A DNA stretch of 64,000 bases, taken from the NCBI RefSeq assembly GCF_000687165.1, contig NZ_JMKU01000014.1, positions 62,001-126,000 on the forward strand, read 5' to 3'. Each line of letters opens with the position of its first letter. The stretch's first letter is position 1. The position numbers and the translations under genes were made by a program. Below the pieces are notes generated by a model. The model had not been told where the DNA came from. It did not search any database and saw nothing but the letters and a program-made list of their open reading frames with translations. The DNA is from Paracidovorax oryzae ATCC 19882. GTDB lineage: Bacteria; Pseudomonadota; Gammaproteobacteria; Burkholderiales; Burkholderiaceae_C. This document shows, in pieces, positions 16,112-24,515 of the stretch.

Positions 16112-17137
16112 TCACGCCGCGGCCAGCCGCTCCTTCGCCAGCTTCGTGCCTTCCGCCAGCGCCTGCAGCTTGCGCCACGCCACGTCGCGCCCCATCGGCG
16201 CCAGCCCGCAATTCGTGCAGGGGAACAGCCGCTCCTTCGGCACGAACTCGAGGGCGCGGCCGATGGTGTCGGCCACCTCCTCGGGGGTCTCGACCACGTC
16301 GCTGGCCACGTCGATCACGCCGACCATCACGTCCTTGCCGGCCAGCAGCCGCATCAGGTCGGGCGGCACGTGGGAATGGATGCATTCCAGGCTCACCTGG
16401 TCGATGCGGCTTTTGGCCAGCGCGGGGAACACCGTCTCGTACTGGCGCCATTCATCGCCCAGGGTGCTCTTCCAGTCGGTGTTGGCTTTGATGCCGTAGC
16501 CGTAACAGATGTGCACGGCCGTCGTGCAGGTCAGGCCCTGCGCCGCGCGTTCGAGCGCCTGCACGCCCCAGTCGGCGGCATCCTTCATGTAGACATTGAA
16601 GGCCGGCTCGTCGAACTGGATGATGTCCACGCCATCGGCCTGCAGGGCGAGCGCTTCCTGGTTGAGCAGTTCCGCGAACGCGAAGGCCATCTTCACCTTG
16701 TCGCCATAGAAGCGGTCCGCCACCGTATCGACGATGGTCATCGGCCCCGGCAGGGTGAATTTCAGCTTCTTTTTCGTGTGGGCGCGCGCCAGCTGCGCCT
16801 CGAAGGCATGCACGCGGCCCTTCAGGCGCAGGCTGGAGACCACCTGCGGCACCATCGCGTCGTAGCGGTTGTCGCGGATGCCCATCTTCACCTTGTGCTC
16901 GAAGTCGATGCCCTCGACCTGCTCGAGGAAGCCGTGCACAAAGTGCTGGCGCGATTGCTCGCCGTCGCACACGATGTCCAGGCCTGCGTCTTCCTGGGCC
17001 TTGATCCACAGCAGGGTCGCGTCGGCCTTGGCCTGGCGCAGCGCCTCGCCCTCGGCCCTCCACTGGGGCCAGAGCTTGTGGGTTTCGGCCAGCCAGGCGG
17101 GCTTGGGCAGGCTGCCGGCAATCGAGGTTTCGAACAT
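16112..17137 (-). CDS. mesD: Folate-independent methionine synthase, core-MetE type MesD
   Basis: A 341-residue protein matching only the C-terminal catalytic barrel of cobalamin-independent methionine synthase; the MetE N-terminal folate-binding half is absent. Conserved pieces include SIAGSLPKP at the start, FTLPGPMTI, IIQFDEPAF, the zinc-site histidine in TAVHICYG and the zinc cysteines in PCTNCGLAP. Core-MetE proteins beside a DUF1852 gene form the MesD/MesX type, which makes methionine from homocysteine with an unidentified methyl donor and needs oxygen. The start MFETS has AAAGGA upstream; the frame extends further upstream as shadow. It is the last gene of a three-gene operon, 43 bases after mesX. 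Confidence 0.85.
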   Translation of the reverse strand: MFETSIAGSLPKPAWLAETHKLWPQWRAEGEALRQAKADATLLWIKAQEDAGLDIVCDGEQSRQHFVHGFLEQVEGIDFEHKVKMGIRDNRYDAMVPQVVSSLRLKGRVHAFEAQLARAHTKKKLKFTLPGPMTIVDTVADRFYGDKVKMAFAFAELLNQEALALQADGVDIIQFDEPAFNVYMKDAADWGVQALERAAQGLTCTTAVHICYGYGIKANTDWKSTLGDEWRQYETVFPALAKSRIDQVSLECIHSHVPPDLMRLLAGKDVMVGVIDVASDVVETPEEVADTIGRALEFVPKERLFPCTNCGLAPMGRDVAWRKLQALAEGTKLAKERLAAA

Positions 17138-17180
17138 CGGGGGGATTCCTTTCAAATAAAGAGAATGGCAAGGGCGGCGT

Positions 17181-18164
17181 TCAGAGGGGGCAGGCTGCCG
17201 CCCACCGGTCCAGCACGTTCCGGTACGGCTTGATGAAATGCTCCTCCGCGAACTTCCCCTGCTTGGCGGCCAGTTGGCTGCGCTCGACCCGGTCATACAC
17301 GATCTGCGTCAGCGAGTAGTCCTGGTTGTTCAGGCTCGGTCGGTAGATCGCCCCGGCGGCCGAGTTGGCGTTGTAGATCTCCGGGCGGTAGATCTTCTGG
17401 AAGGTATCCATGGTGCTGATGGTGCCGATCAGTTCCAGGTCCGTGTAGTCGTTCGGCAGGTCGCCGTGGAAATAGAACGCCAGCGGTGCCACGCTGCCCG
17501 GTGGCATGAAGAAGCGGACCTGCATGCCCATCTTGGCGAAGTACCGGTCGGTCGAAGACAGCGCGTCCTGCTGGTACTCCACGCCCAGCACGGGATGCCG
17601 GTTGCCGGTACGGCGGTAGGTTCTGCTGGTCGATACGCTGATGCAGATGACGGGCGGCTTGGTGAAGTGCCCGCGGTAGGTCTCCGAGCGGGCGAACTGC
17701 TTGAACAGCTTCCCGTGCAGGTCCCCGAAGTCGTCCGGGGTGCCGAACTCGGCACGGCCGGCGTTGTAGTCCGGCAGCAGGACGCTGAAGTCGTAATCAC
17801 GGACGTACGAGGAAAAATTGTTTCCCGCGATGCCCTCGATGCGCCGGTTCGCCTGCTTGTCCAGGATGCTGGTCTTCAGGATCTCGATCAACGGGAACGT
17901 GCAGTTGTTGCCGGTGGCACCGATGCGCATCTCGACGGAGATGATCTCCAGTGCGACGGCGTAGCGATCGCCCGTCGGGTTGTCCCAATGCGCGAGGTCA
18001 TTGAAGCGGTTGTCGATCATCCTCAACGTGTTGCGCAGGTTCTGCCGCCGGTTCGCTCCCCGGGCCAGGTTGGCGAAGTTGGTGGTGATGCGCGTGCTGT
18101 CCGATGGCTGGTAATCCTCATCGAAACAGATGCTCTTGAGCGTGAATTGGAGTTCCTGGTGCAT
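17181..18164 (-). CDS. mesX: DUF1852 protein MesX, partner of MesD
   Basis: A 327-residue soluble protein of the DUF1852 family, which occurs beside core-MetE genes. Recognisable stretches are FDEDYQPSDSTRITTNFANLARG near the N-terminus, VALEIISVEMRI, and the C-terminal SLTQIVYDRVERSQLAAKQGKFAEEHFIKPYR. MesX is required for MesD-dependent methionine synthesis; its own reaction is unknown. No cofactor motif is obvious. It lies between the flavin reductase and mesD in one leftward operon, which fits an oxygen- and flavin-dependent methyl-donor step (inference). Confidence 0.85.
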   Translation of the reverse strand: MHQELQFTLKSICFDEDYQPSDSTRITTNFANLARGANRRQNLRNTLRMIDNRFNDLAHWDNPTGDRYAVALEIISVEMRIGATGNNCTFPLIEILKTSILDKQANRRIEGIAGNNFSSYVRDYDFSVLLPDYNAGRAEFGTPDDFGDLHGKLFKQFARSETYRGHFTKPPVICISVSTSRTYRRTGNRHPVLGVEYQQDALSSTDRYFAKMGMQVRFFMPPGSVAPLAFYFHGDLPNDYTDLELIGTISTMDTFQKIYRPEIYNANSAAGAIYRPSLNNQDYSLTQIVYDRVERSQLAAKQGKFAEEHFIKPYRNVLDRWAAACPL

Positions 18165-18210
18165 CGCGGTTCCAGTGGACAGGTTCCTGGGGGATGGGTG
18201 GGTTCGTGCT

Positions 18211-18792
18211 TCAGGCCGCGGCCAGTGCTTCGGCCGCGAGGGGCCTGGCCGCGCGCGCCCACTCCAGCAACGGCAATGCCCTTTCGACGGCCAGCCGGGC
18301 CCGCGCGATCAGGGCTTCGTCGCGCAGCCGGTAGTCCACGACATCCTTGTCGGTCGCATAGACGCCGAGCGGCAACGTGCGCGCCTGGAAGAAGCTGAAC
18401 AGCGGCCGCAACTGGTGGTCGATCACCAGCGCATGGCGTTCGCTGCCGCCGGTGGCGGCCAGCAGGACCGGCTTGTCGATCAGGGCGTCCTGGTGGATGA
18501 AGTCGAAGAAGTGCTTGAACAGGCCGCTGTAGGCGCCGCGGTACACCGGTGTCGCCACCACCAGGGCATCGGCCTGCTCCACGGCCGCGAGCTCCCGCTC
18601 CACCGCATCGGGCAGTTCGGACCGGCGGACTGCGCCTGCGAACTGCGGCGCGAGCCGGCCCAGCTCGACCAGATGCTGTTCACACGGCACCGCATGGGCG
18701 ATCAGGTCCATCAGGTGCTCTGCCAGCGTGGCCGTCCTGGAGGGGGATTGCAGTCCGCCGGAGACTGCTGCCAGGCGAAGTGGGCGTGTCAT
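18211..18792 (-). CDS. NADPH-dependent FMN reductase (MsuE-like)
   Basis: A 193-residue flavodoxin-fold protein. The phosphate-binding loop appears as AVSGGLQSPSRT at residues 8-19, and the second flavin contact region as VVATPVYRGAYSGLFKHFFDF. A third conserved piece, LLAATGGSERHALVIDHQLRPLFSFF, is typical of MsuE and related reductases that feed reduced FMN to partner monooxygenases. AGGAAGGA lies six bases upstream of the ATG at 18792, which decides the start. It is the first gene of the mesX-mesD operon, so it may supply reduced flavin for the oxygen-dependent MesX/MesD step. Confidence 0.82.
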   Translation of the reverse strand: MTRPLRLAAVSGGLQSPSRTATLAEHLMDLIAHAVPCEQHLVELGRLAPQFAGAVRRSELPDAVERELAAVEQADALVVATPVYRGAYSGLFKHFFDFIHQDALIDKPVLLAATGGSERHALVIDHQLRPLFSFFQARTLPLGVYATDKDVVDYRLRDEALIARARLAVERALPLLEWARAARPLAAEALAAA

Positions 18793-18843
18793 GTTGTCCT
18801 TCCTGTGAATGCTTCGAGGAGGGATGCTAGGGATCTCCATCAA

Positions 18844-18866
18844 TGAAGTAAAATGGTTTTATTTCA
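18844..18866. promoter_or_regulatory. Imperfect palindrome, probable LysR-family operator
   Basis: TGAAGTAAAA-TGG-TTTTATTTCA pairs at nine of ten positions and contains the MetR-like TGAA...TTCA half sites. It lies between the divergent LysR-type gene and the flavin reductase/mesX/mesD operon. Confidence 0.6.
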
Positions 18867-18892
18867 ACAATCCATGAATAAGGCTCATTGAA

Positions 18893-19777
18893 ATGCTGGA
18901 GCGCATCCACCTCAGCATCGTCCAGCAGGTCGAGAAGCAAGGCTCGTTGACGGCGGCCGCAGGCGTGCTGAACCTCACCCAGTCGGCCTTGAGCCACAGC
19001 ATGAAGAAGCTCGAGCAGCAGCTGGGCACCGACATCTGGCTGCGCGAAGGCCGCAGCCTGCGCCTGACGCAGGCGGGCCAGTACCTGCTGGCGGTGGCCA
19101 ACCGGGTGCTGCCGCAACTCCATCTCGCCGAAGAGCGGCTGGGGCAGTTCGCGCAGGGCGAGCGCGGCGCGCTGCGGATCGGCATGGAATGCCATCCCTG
19201 CTACCAGTGGCTGCTCAAGGTGGTTTCGCCCTACCTGGCCGCGTGGCCGGACGTCGATGTGGACGTCAAGCAGAAGTTCCAGTTCGGCGGGATCGGCGCC
19301 CTCTTCGGATACGAGATCGACCTGCTGGTCACTCCCGATCCGCTGTACAAGCCCGGGCTGAAGTTCGAGCCCGTGTTCGACTATGAGCAGGTGCTGGTCG
19401 TGGCACGGGGCCATGCCCTGGCTTCGGCGGCCTGGGTGAAACCGCAGCAACTGACCGGGGAAGTGCTCATCAGCTACCCCGTGGACATCGAGCGCCTGGA
19501 CATCTACAACCAGTTCCTGCTGCCGGCCGGTGTCACGCCCCGGCGCCACAAGGCCATCGAAACCACCGACATCATGCTGCAGATGGTGGCCAGCGGCCGC
19601 GGCGTGGCCGCCCTGCCGCGCTGGCTGGTCGAGGAATACGCGGCCAGGATGGACGTGGTGCCCGTGCGGCTGGGCGCGCGCGGCATCGCCAAGCAGATCT
19701 TCCTGGGCGCGCGCGAGGCGGATACCGCCATCGACTACGTGCGGGCCTTCATCGAGCTGGCACGGGGAGGCCGCTGA
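18893..19777 (+). CDS. LysR-family regulator, MetR-like
   Basis: A 294-residue LysR-type transcription factor. The winged helix-turn-helix is in residues 1-60 (LSIVQQVEKQGSLTAAAGVLNLTQSALSHSMKKLEQQLG), followed by the linker helix and an effector domain beginning LRIGMECHPCYQWL. The ECHPCYQWL motif and the sequence FEPVFDYEQVLVVARGH are characteristic of MetR, which senses homocysteine and activates methionine synthase genes. It is divergent from the mesX/mesD operon with a palindrome between them, so it most likely controls that operon. The ATG at 18893 lacks a strong Shine-Dalgarno sequence. Confidence 0.85.
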   Translation: MLERIHLSIVQQVEKQGSLTAAAGVLNLTQSALSHSMKKLEQQLGTDIWLREGRSLRLTQAGQYLLAVANRVLPQLHLAEERLGQFAQGERGALRIGMECHPCYQWLLKVVSPYLAAWPDVDVDVKQKFQFGGIGALFGYEIDLLVTPDPLYKPGLKFEPVFDYEQVLVVARGHALASAAWVKPQQLTGEVLISYPVDIERLDIYNQFLLPAGVTPRRHKAIETTDIMLQMVASGRGVAALPRWLVEEYAARMDVVPVRLGARGIAKQIFLGAREADTAIDYVRAFIELARGGR

Positions 19778-19789
19778 AGCGGGGGGCGT

Positions 19790-20650
19790 TCAGGTGTAGC
19801 GCTTTTCCAGCGCGTCCCATGCGGGCTTGCCGACCAGGCGCTGGCGCTCCTCGAAGGGCGTCACCAGGCCGCCGGATTCCTGCACTTCCCTGTCGTCGCG
19901 CAGCACCGTCAGGGCCTTCTGCATGCCCGCCACAGCGCCCTGCAGGGCCGCGTTGGCGTACAGGACGATGCCGAAGCCCATGGCGCCCAGTTGCTCGGCG
20001 TTGAAGATCGGCGTCCTGCCGCCGATCACCATGTTCATCAGTTGCGGCCTGGCCAGGCGCTGCGGCAGCGCGCGCACCTCCTCGGCCCGTGTCACGGCTT
20101 CGACGAACAGGATGTCCGCGCCCGCCTCGGCAAAGTGCTGCGCGCGCTCCACGGCGGCCTCGAAGCCGTGCGTGGCGGCGGCGTCGGTGCGGGCCATGAT
20201 GAGCAGGTCGGGATCGCGGCGCGCATCGACGGCGGCCTTGATCTTGCCGACGGCCTCGTCGAGCGCGATGACTTCCTTGCCCGAGAAGTGGCCGCAGCGC
20301 TTGGGTGCGACCTGGTCCTCGAGCTGGATGCAGTCCGCGCCCGCGCGCTCCAGCGTGCGCACGGTGTGCACCACGTTCAGCGCGTTGCCGAAGCCCGTGT
20401 CCGCATCGACGAGCAGCGGCACGTCCACCGCGTCGCGGATGCGGGCCGTGTGGTCCGCGATCTCGGCCAGGCCCATGAAGCCCTGGTCTGGCATGCCGAA
20501 CCACATGTTGGTCACGCCGGCGCCGGTGACGTAGATCGCCTGGAAGCCCAGGTCGGCGATCACCCTGGCGGACAGCGCGTTGAAGGCGCCGGGCACGATG
20601 AGGCCGCTGCGGGCCTCGGCGAGTTGCTTGAGTCGTTTGCGGGTGGACAT
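19790..20650 (-). CDS. Isocitrate lyase/PEP mutase-family lyase, PrpB-like
   Basis: A 286-residue TIM-barrel enzyme. The active-site motif APKRCGHFSGKE (K-R-C-G-H), the magnesium-binding block LLVDADTGFGNALN and QLEDQV are all present, so the enzyme should cleave a carbon-carbon bond in a 2-hydroxy or 2-methyl dicarboxylate. In a 2-methylcitrate operon the expected activity is 2-methylisocitrate lyase. The sequence looks nearer to the dimethylmalate lyase/oxaloacetate decarboxylase branch than to classical PrpB, so substrate identity is uncertain. It is the last gene of the operon, 19 bases after prpF. The start at 20650 (MSTRKRL) is chosen because upstream in-frame residues are shadow. Confidence 0.75.
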   Translation of the reverse strand: MSTRKRLKQLAEARSGLIVPGAFNALSARVIADLGFQAIYVTGAGVTNMWFGMPDQGFMGLAEIADHTARIRDAVDVPLLVDADTGFGNALNVVHTVRTLERAGADCIQLEDQVAPKRCGHFSGKEVIALDEAVGKIKAAVDARRDPDLLIMARTDAAATHGFEAAVERAQHFAEAGADILFVEAVTRAEEVRALPQRLARPQLMNMVIGGRTPIFNAEQLGAMGFGIVLYANAALQGAVAGMQKALTVLRDDREVQESGGLVTPFEERQRLVGKPAWDALEKRYT

Positions 20651-20669
20651 GCGCCGTAGCCTCCGTGAT

Positions 20670-21860
20670 TCAAAAAGCATCGCCGGGCACGCGCACCCAG
20701 CCTTCCATGAGTACGCGGGCGCTTCGGCCCATGAGCGCCCTGGCCACGGTCCACCGGCCGTTCTCCTGCCGGGCCTCGGCGCCCACGCGGAGCACGCCCG
20801 AGGGATGGCCGAAGCGGACTGCATCGCGCGTGCCTCCACCGGCGGCGCGGTGGACGACCGTGCCGGACACGGCCGCCGCCACGCCGAGGGCCACGGCCGC
20901 GGTGCCCATCATGGCGTGGTGCAGCCGGCCCATGGAGAGGGCACGCGCCAGCAGATCGATGTCCGCCGCCTCCACGGCCTTGCCGCTGGACGCCACGTAG
21001 CCCGCGGGCGGCGCGACGAATGCGATCTTGGGCGTGTGCTGGCGCCGGGCCGCCTCGGCCACGTCCCGGATGAGGCCCATCTTCACGGCGCCCCAGGCGC
21101 GGATGGCCTCGAAGCGCGCCAGAGCGGCCGGGTCCTCGTTGATGTCCCCCTGCAGTTCGGTGCCGGTGCAGCCGATGTCGCGCGCGTCCAGGAAGATCGT
21201 GGGAATGCCGGCGTTGATGAGCGTGGCGCGGAAGCTGCCGACACCCGGCACCTCCAGGACATCCACCACGTTGCCGGTCGGGAACATCGCCCCGCCGCCC
21301 TCCCCGCCTTCCTCCGCCGGGTCCAGGAATTCGAGCGCCACTTCCGCCGCCGGAAAAGCCACACCGTCGAGCATGAAGTCGCCCGTCTCCTGCACCTGGC
21401 CGCCGGCGATGGGCACGTGCGCCACGATCGTCTTGCCGATGTTGGCCTGCCAGATGCGCACGGTGCAGGTCCCGTTGGCCGGAATGCGCTCCGGGGCGAC
21501 CAGCCCGCCCGCGATGGCGAAGGGCCCGACGGCAGCCGACAGGTTGCCGCAATTGCCGCTCCAGTCCACGAAGGCGCTGTCGATGGCCACCTGCCCGAAC
21601 AGGTAGTCCACGTCATGGCCGGGCCGGGCCGAGGGTGAGAGGATCACCACCTTGGACGTGGACGAGGTGGCCCCGCCCATGCCGTCGATCTGCTTGCCGT
21701 AAGGGTCCGGGCTGCCGATCACGCGCAGCAGCAGCGCGTCGCGCGCGGCGCAGGGCTGCCGCGCGGATTCAGGCAGGTCCTGCAGGCGGAAGAACACGCC
21801 CTTGCTGGTTCCCCCGCGCATGTAGGTGGCCGCAATCCTGGTCTGCGGTGCGAAAGTCAT
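20670..21860 (-). CDS. prpF: 2-methylaconitate cis-trans isomerase PrpF
   Basis: A 396-residue protein of the PrpF family with a diaminopimelate-epimerase-like double fold. It isomerises the trans-2-methylaconitate made by AcnD to the cis form used by aconitase. Characteristic segments are ATYMRGGTSKGVFF at the N-terminus, GMGGATSSTSKVVILSPS, FVDWSGNCGNLSAAVGPFAI and TLINAGIPTIFLDA. The gene starts immediately after the acnD stop, with the stop and start adjacent. Presence of acnD and prpF together marks the AcnD/PrpF version of the pathway in place of prpD. Confidence 0.95.
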   Translation of the reverse strand: MTFAPQTRIAATYMRGGTSKGVFFRLQDLPESARQPCAARDALLLRVIGSPDPYGKQIDGMGGATSSTSKVVILSPSARPGHDVDYLFGQVAIDSAFVDWSGNCGNLSAAVGPFAIAGGLVAPERIPANGTCTVRIWQANIGKTIVAHVPIAGGQVQETGDFMLDGVAFPAAEVALEFLDPAEEGGEGGGAMFPTGNVVDVLEVPGVGSFRATLINAGIPTIFLDARDIGCTGTELQGDINEDPAALARFEAIRAWGAVKMGLIRDVAEAARRQHTPKIAFVAPPAGYVASSGKAVEAADIDLLARALSMGRLHHAMMGTAAVALGVAAAVSGTVVHRAAGGGTRDAVRFGHPSGVLRVGAEARQENGRWTVARALMGRSARVLMEGWVRVPGDAF

Positions 21861-24506
21861 TCATGCTCCTGTGCCGTGGCTGGCGAGAAAGTCCTGGGCG
21901 AAGCGCTGCAGCACGCCGCCCGCTTCATAGACCGAAACCTCCTCGGCCGTGTCCAGGCGGCAGGTCACGGGCACCTGCAGCGTGTCGCCGTTCCTGCGGT
22001 GGATGGCCAGCACGAGGTCGGCACGCGGGGTGCGTTCGCCGGCCACGTCGTAGGTCTCGGTGCCGTCCAGGCCCAGCGTGCGGCGGTTCACGCCCGGCTT
22101 GAATTCCAGCGGCAGCACGCCCATGCCGATCAGGTTGGTGCGGTGGATGCGCTCGAAGCCCTCCGCCACCACCGCCTCCACGCCCGCCAGGCGCACGCCC
22201 TTGGCCGCCCAGTCGCGGCTGGAGCCCTGGCCATAGTCGGCGCCGGCGATGACGATCAGCGGCTGGCGGCGTTCCAGGTAGGTCTCCATGGCTTCCCACA
22301 TGCGCACCACCCTGCCCTCGGGCTCGATGCGCGCCAGCGAACCCCTGCGGACCGCGCCGTCCACCACGGCCATCTCGTTGACGAGCTGCGGGTTGGCGAA
22401 GGTCGCGCGCATGGCCGTGAGGTGGTCGCCGCGGTGCGTGGCATAGGAGTTGAAGTCCTCTTCCGGCAGGCCCATCTTCGCCAGGTATTCGCCCGCCGCG
22501 CTGTCCGGCAGGATGGCATTCGATGGCGACAGGTGGTCGGTGGTGATGTTGTCGGGCAGCAGCGCCAGCGGCCGCATGCCCCGGAGCGTGCGCGGAAAGG
22601 CGGCCAGGGCGCCCACGCCCTCCGTATCCCAGTACGGCGGGCGGCGGATGTAGGTGGACATGGGGCGCCAATCGTACTGCGGCGCCACGCGTCCGCCGTC
22701 CTGGCCATGCAGGGCGAACATCGGCTCGTACACGGCGCGGTACTGCGAAGGCTTGACGGCGGCCCGCACCACGGCGTCGATTTCCTCGTCGGCCGGCCAG
22801 AGGTCCGCCAGGCGGATTTCCCGGCCCTGCACTACGGCGAACACGTCCCGCTCGATGTCGAAGCGCACCGTGCCCGCGATGGCGTAGGCCACCACCAGCG
22901 GTGGCGAGGCGAGGAAGGCCTGCTTCGCATAGGGGTGGATGCGGCCGTCGAAGTTGCGGTTGCCCGAGAGCACGGCCGTGGCGTAGAGGTCGCGGTCGAT
23001 GATCTCCTGCTGGATCTTCGGGTCGAGTGCGCCGCTCATGCCGTTGCAGGTGGTGCAGGCGAACGCGACGATGCCGAAGCCCAGCGCCTCCAGGTCGCCC
23101 AGCAGCCCGGCTTCCTGCAGGTACAGCTCCACGGCTTTCGATCCGGGCGCGAGCGAGGTCTTGACCCAGGGCTTGCGCGCCAGGCCCAGGCGGTTGGCAT
23201 TGCGCGCCAGCAGCGCCGCGGCGATCACGTTGCGCGGGTTGCTGGTGTTCGTGCAGCTGGTGATGGCGGCGATGATGACGGCACCGTCGGGCATCAGTCC
23301 CTGCGCCTCCTGCGCACGGGCCGCCTGCAGCTGCGGCGCGCCGGCGATGCCGCGCTCCGCCAGCGCGGACGTGGGCAGGCGGCGGTGCGGCTGCGAGGGG
23401 CCGGCCATGTTGCGCACGACCGTCGACAGGTCGAACTCCAGCACCCGGTCATGGCGCGCGCCCCGCAGGCTGTCGGCCCAGAGCCCGGCTGCCCGGGCGT
23501 AGGCTTCGACCCGCCGGACGTGATGCGCATCGCGGCCGGTGAGCCGCAGGTAGTCCAGCGTCTGCGCGTCGATGGCGAACAGCGCGGCGGTGGCACCGTA
23601 CTCGGGGCACATGTTCGAGATGGTGGCGCGGTCGCCGATCGACAGGCTCTCGGCCCCTTCGCCGTGGAACTCGACGTAGGCCCCCACTACCTTGCCGTTG
23701 CGCAGGAACTCGGTCAGCGCGAGCACGATGTCGGTGGCGGTGATGCCCGGCGCGCGCCTGCCCGAGAGCGCCACGCCCACGATCTCGGGCAGGCGCATCC
23801 ACGAGGCGCGGCCCAGCATCACGTTCTCGGCCTCCAGGCCGCCCACGCCGACGGCGATCACGCCCAGCGCATCCACGTGCGGCGTGTGGCTGTCGGTGCC
23901 GACACAGGTGTCGGGGAAGGCCACCCGCCCTTTCCCATCCTCCTGCACGCAGACCACCGGGGACATCCTCTCCAGATTGATCTGGTGCATGATCCCGTTG
24001 CCCGCGGGGATGACCTCGACGTTGGAGAACGCCTTCTTCGTCCACTCGATGAAATGGAAACGGTCCTCGTTGCGGCGGTCTTCGATCTCGCGGTTCTTGC
24101 GGAAGGCGTCGGGGTCGGAGCCGCCGCACTCCACCGCCAGCGAGTGGTCCACGATCAACTGCACCGGCACGACCGGGTTCACCGCCGCCGGGTCGCCGCC
24201 CTGCTCCGCGATGGCGTCGCGCAGGCCGGCCAGGTCCACCAGCGCGGTCTGGCCCAGGATGTCGTGGCACACCACACGCGCCGGATACCAGGGGAAGTCG
24301 GTGTCGCGCCTGCGCTCGATCAGCTGGCGCAGGTAGCCTTCGAGCCGGGCCGGATCGGCGCGGCGCACGAGGTTCTCGGCATGCACGCGTGCGGTATAGG
24401 GCAGGCTGTTCCAGGCGCCCGGCCGGAGGGCATCGACGGCTTCGCGCGCATCGAAGTATTCCAGGTCCGTGCCCGGCAAGGGCTTGCGATGGGCTGTGTT
24501 CATCAT
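21861..24506 (-). CDS. acnD: Fe/S-dependent 2-methylcitrate dehydratase AcnD
   Basis: An 881-residue aconitase-family enzyme that dehydrates 2-methylcitrate to 2-methylaconitate. The N-terminus PGTDLEYFDAREAVDALRPGAWNSLPYTARV is specific to AcnD. Iron-sulphur ligands are seen in the SCTNTSNP block and in FACTTCNGMSG. The C-terminal swivel domain contains DYGQGSSRDWAAKGVRLAG. Two ATG codons are adjacent at the start; either could be used. It sits between prpC and prpF in one operon with only a few bases between genes. Confidence 0.95.
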   Translation of the reverse strand: MMNTAHRKPLPGTDLEYFDAREAVDALRPGAWNSLPYTARVHAENLVRRADPARLEGYLRQLIERRRDTDFPWYPARVVCHDILGQTALVDLAGLRDAIAEQGGDPAAVNPVVPVQLIVDHSLAVECGGSDPDAFRKNREIEDRRNEDRFHFIEWTKKAFSNVEVIPAGNGIMHQINLERMSPVVCVQEDGKGRVAFPDTCVGTDSHTPHVDALGVIAVGVGGLEAENVMLGRASWMRLPEIVGVALSGRRAPGITATDIVLALTEFLRNGKVVGAYVEFHGEGAESLSIGDRATISNMCPEYGATAALFAIDAQTLDYLRLTGRDAHHVRRVEAYARAAGLWADSLRGARHDRVLEFDLSTVVRNMAGPSQPHRRLPTSALAERGIAGAPQLQAARAQEAQGLMPDGAVIIAAITSCTNTSNPRNVIAAALLARNANRLGLARKPWVKTSLAPGSKAVELYLQEAGLLGDLEALGFGIVAFACTTCNGMSGALDPKIQQEIIDRDLYATAVLSGNRNFDGRIHPYAKQAFLASPPLVVAYAIAGTVRFDIERDVFAVVQGREIRLADLWPADEEIDAVVRAAVKPSQYRAVYEPMFALHGQDGGRVAPQYDWRPMSTYIRRPPYWDTEGVGALAAFPRTLRGMRPLALLPDNITTDHLSPSNAILPDSAAGEYLAKMGLPEEDFNSYATHRGDHLTAMRATFANPQLVNEMAVVDGAVRRGSLARIEPEGRVVRMWEAMETYLERRQPLIVIAGADYGQGSSRDWAAKGVRLAGVEAVVAEGFERIHRTNLIGMGVLPLEFKPGVNRRTLGLDGTETYDVAGERTPRADLVLAIHRRNGDTLQVPVTCRLDTAEEVSVYEAGGVLQRFAQDFLASHGTGA

Positions 24507-24515
24507 GGGGCGTGC

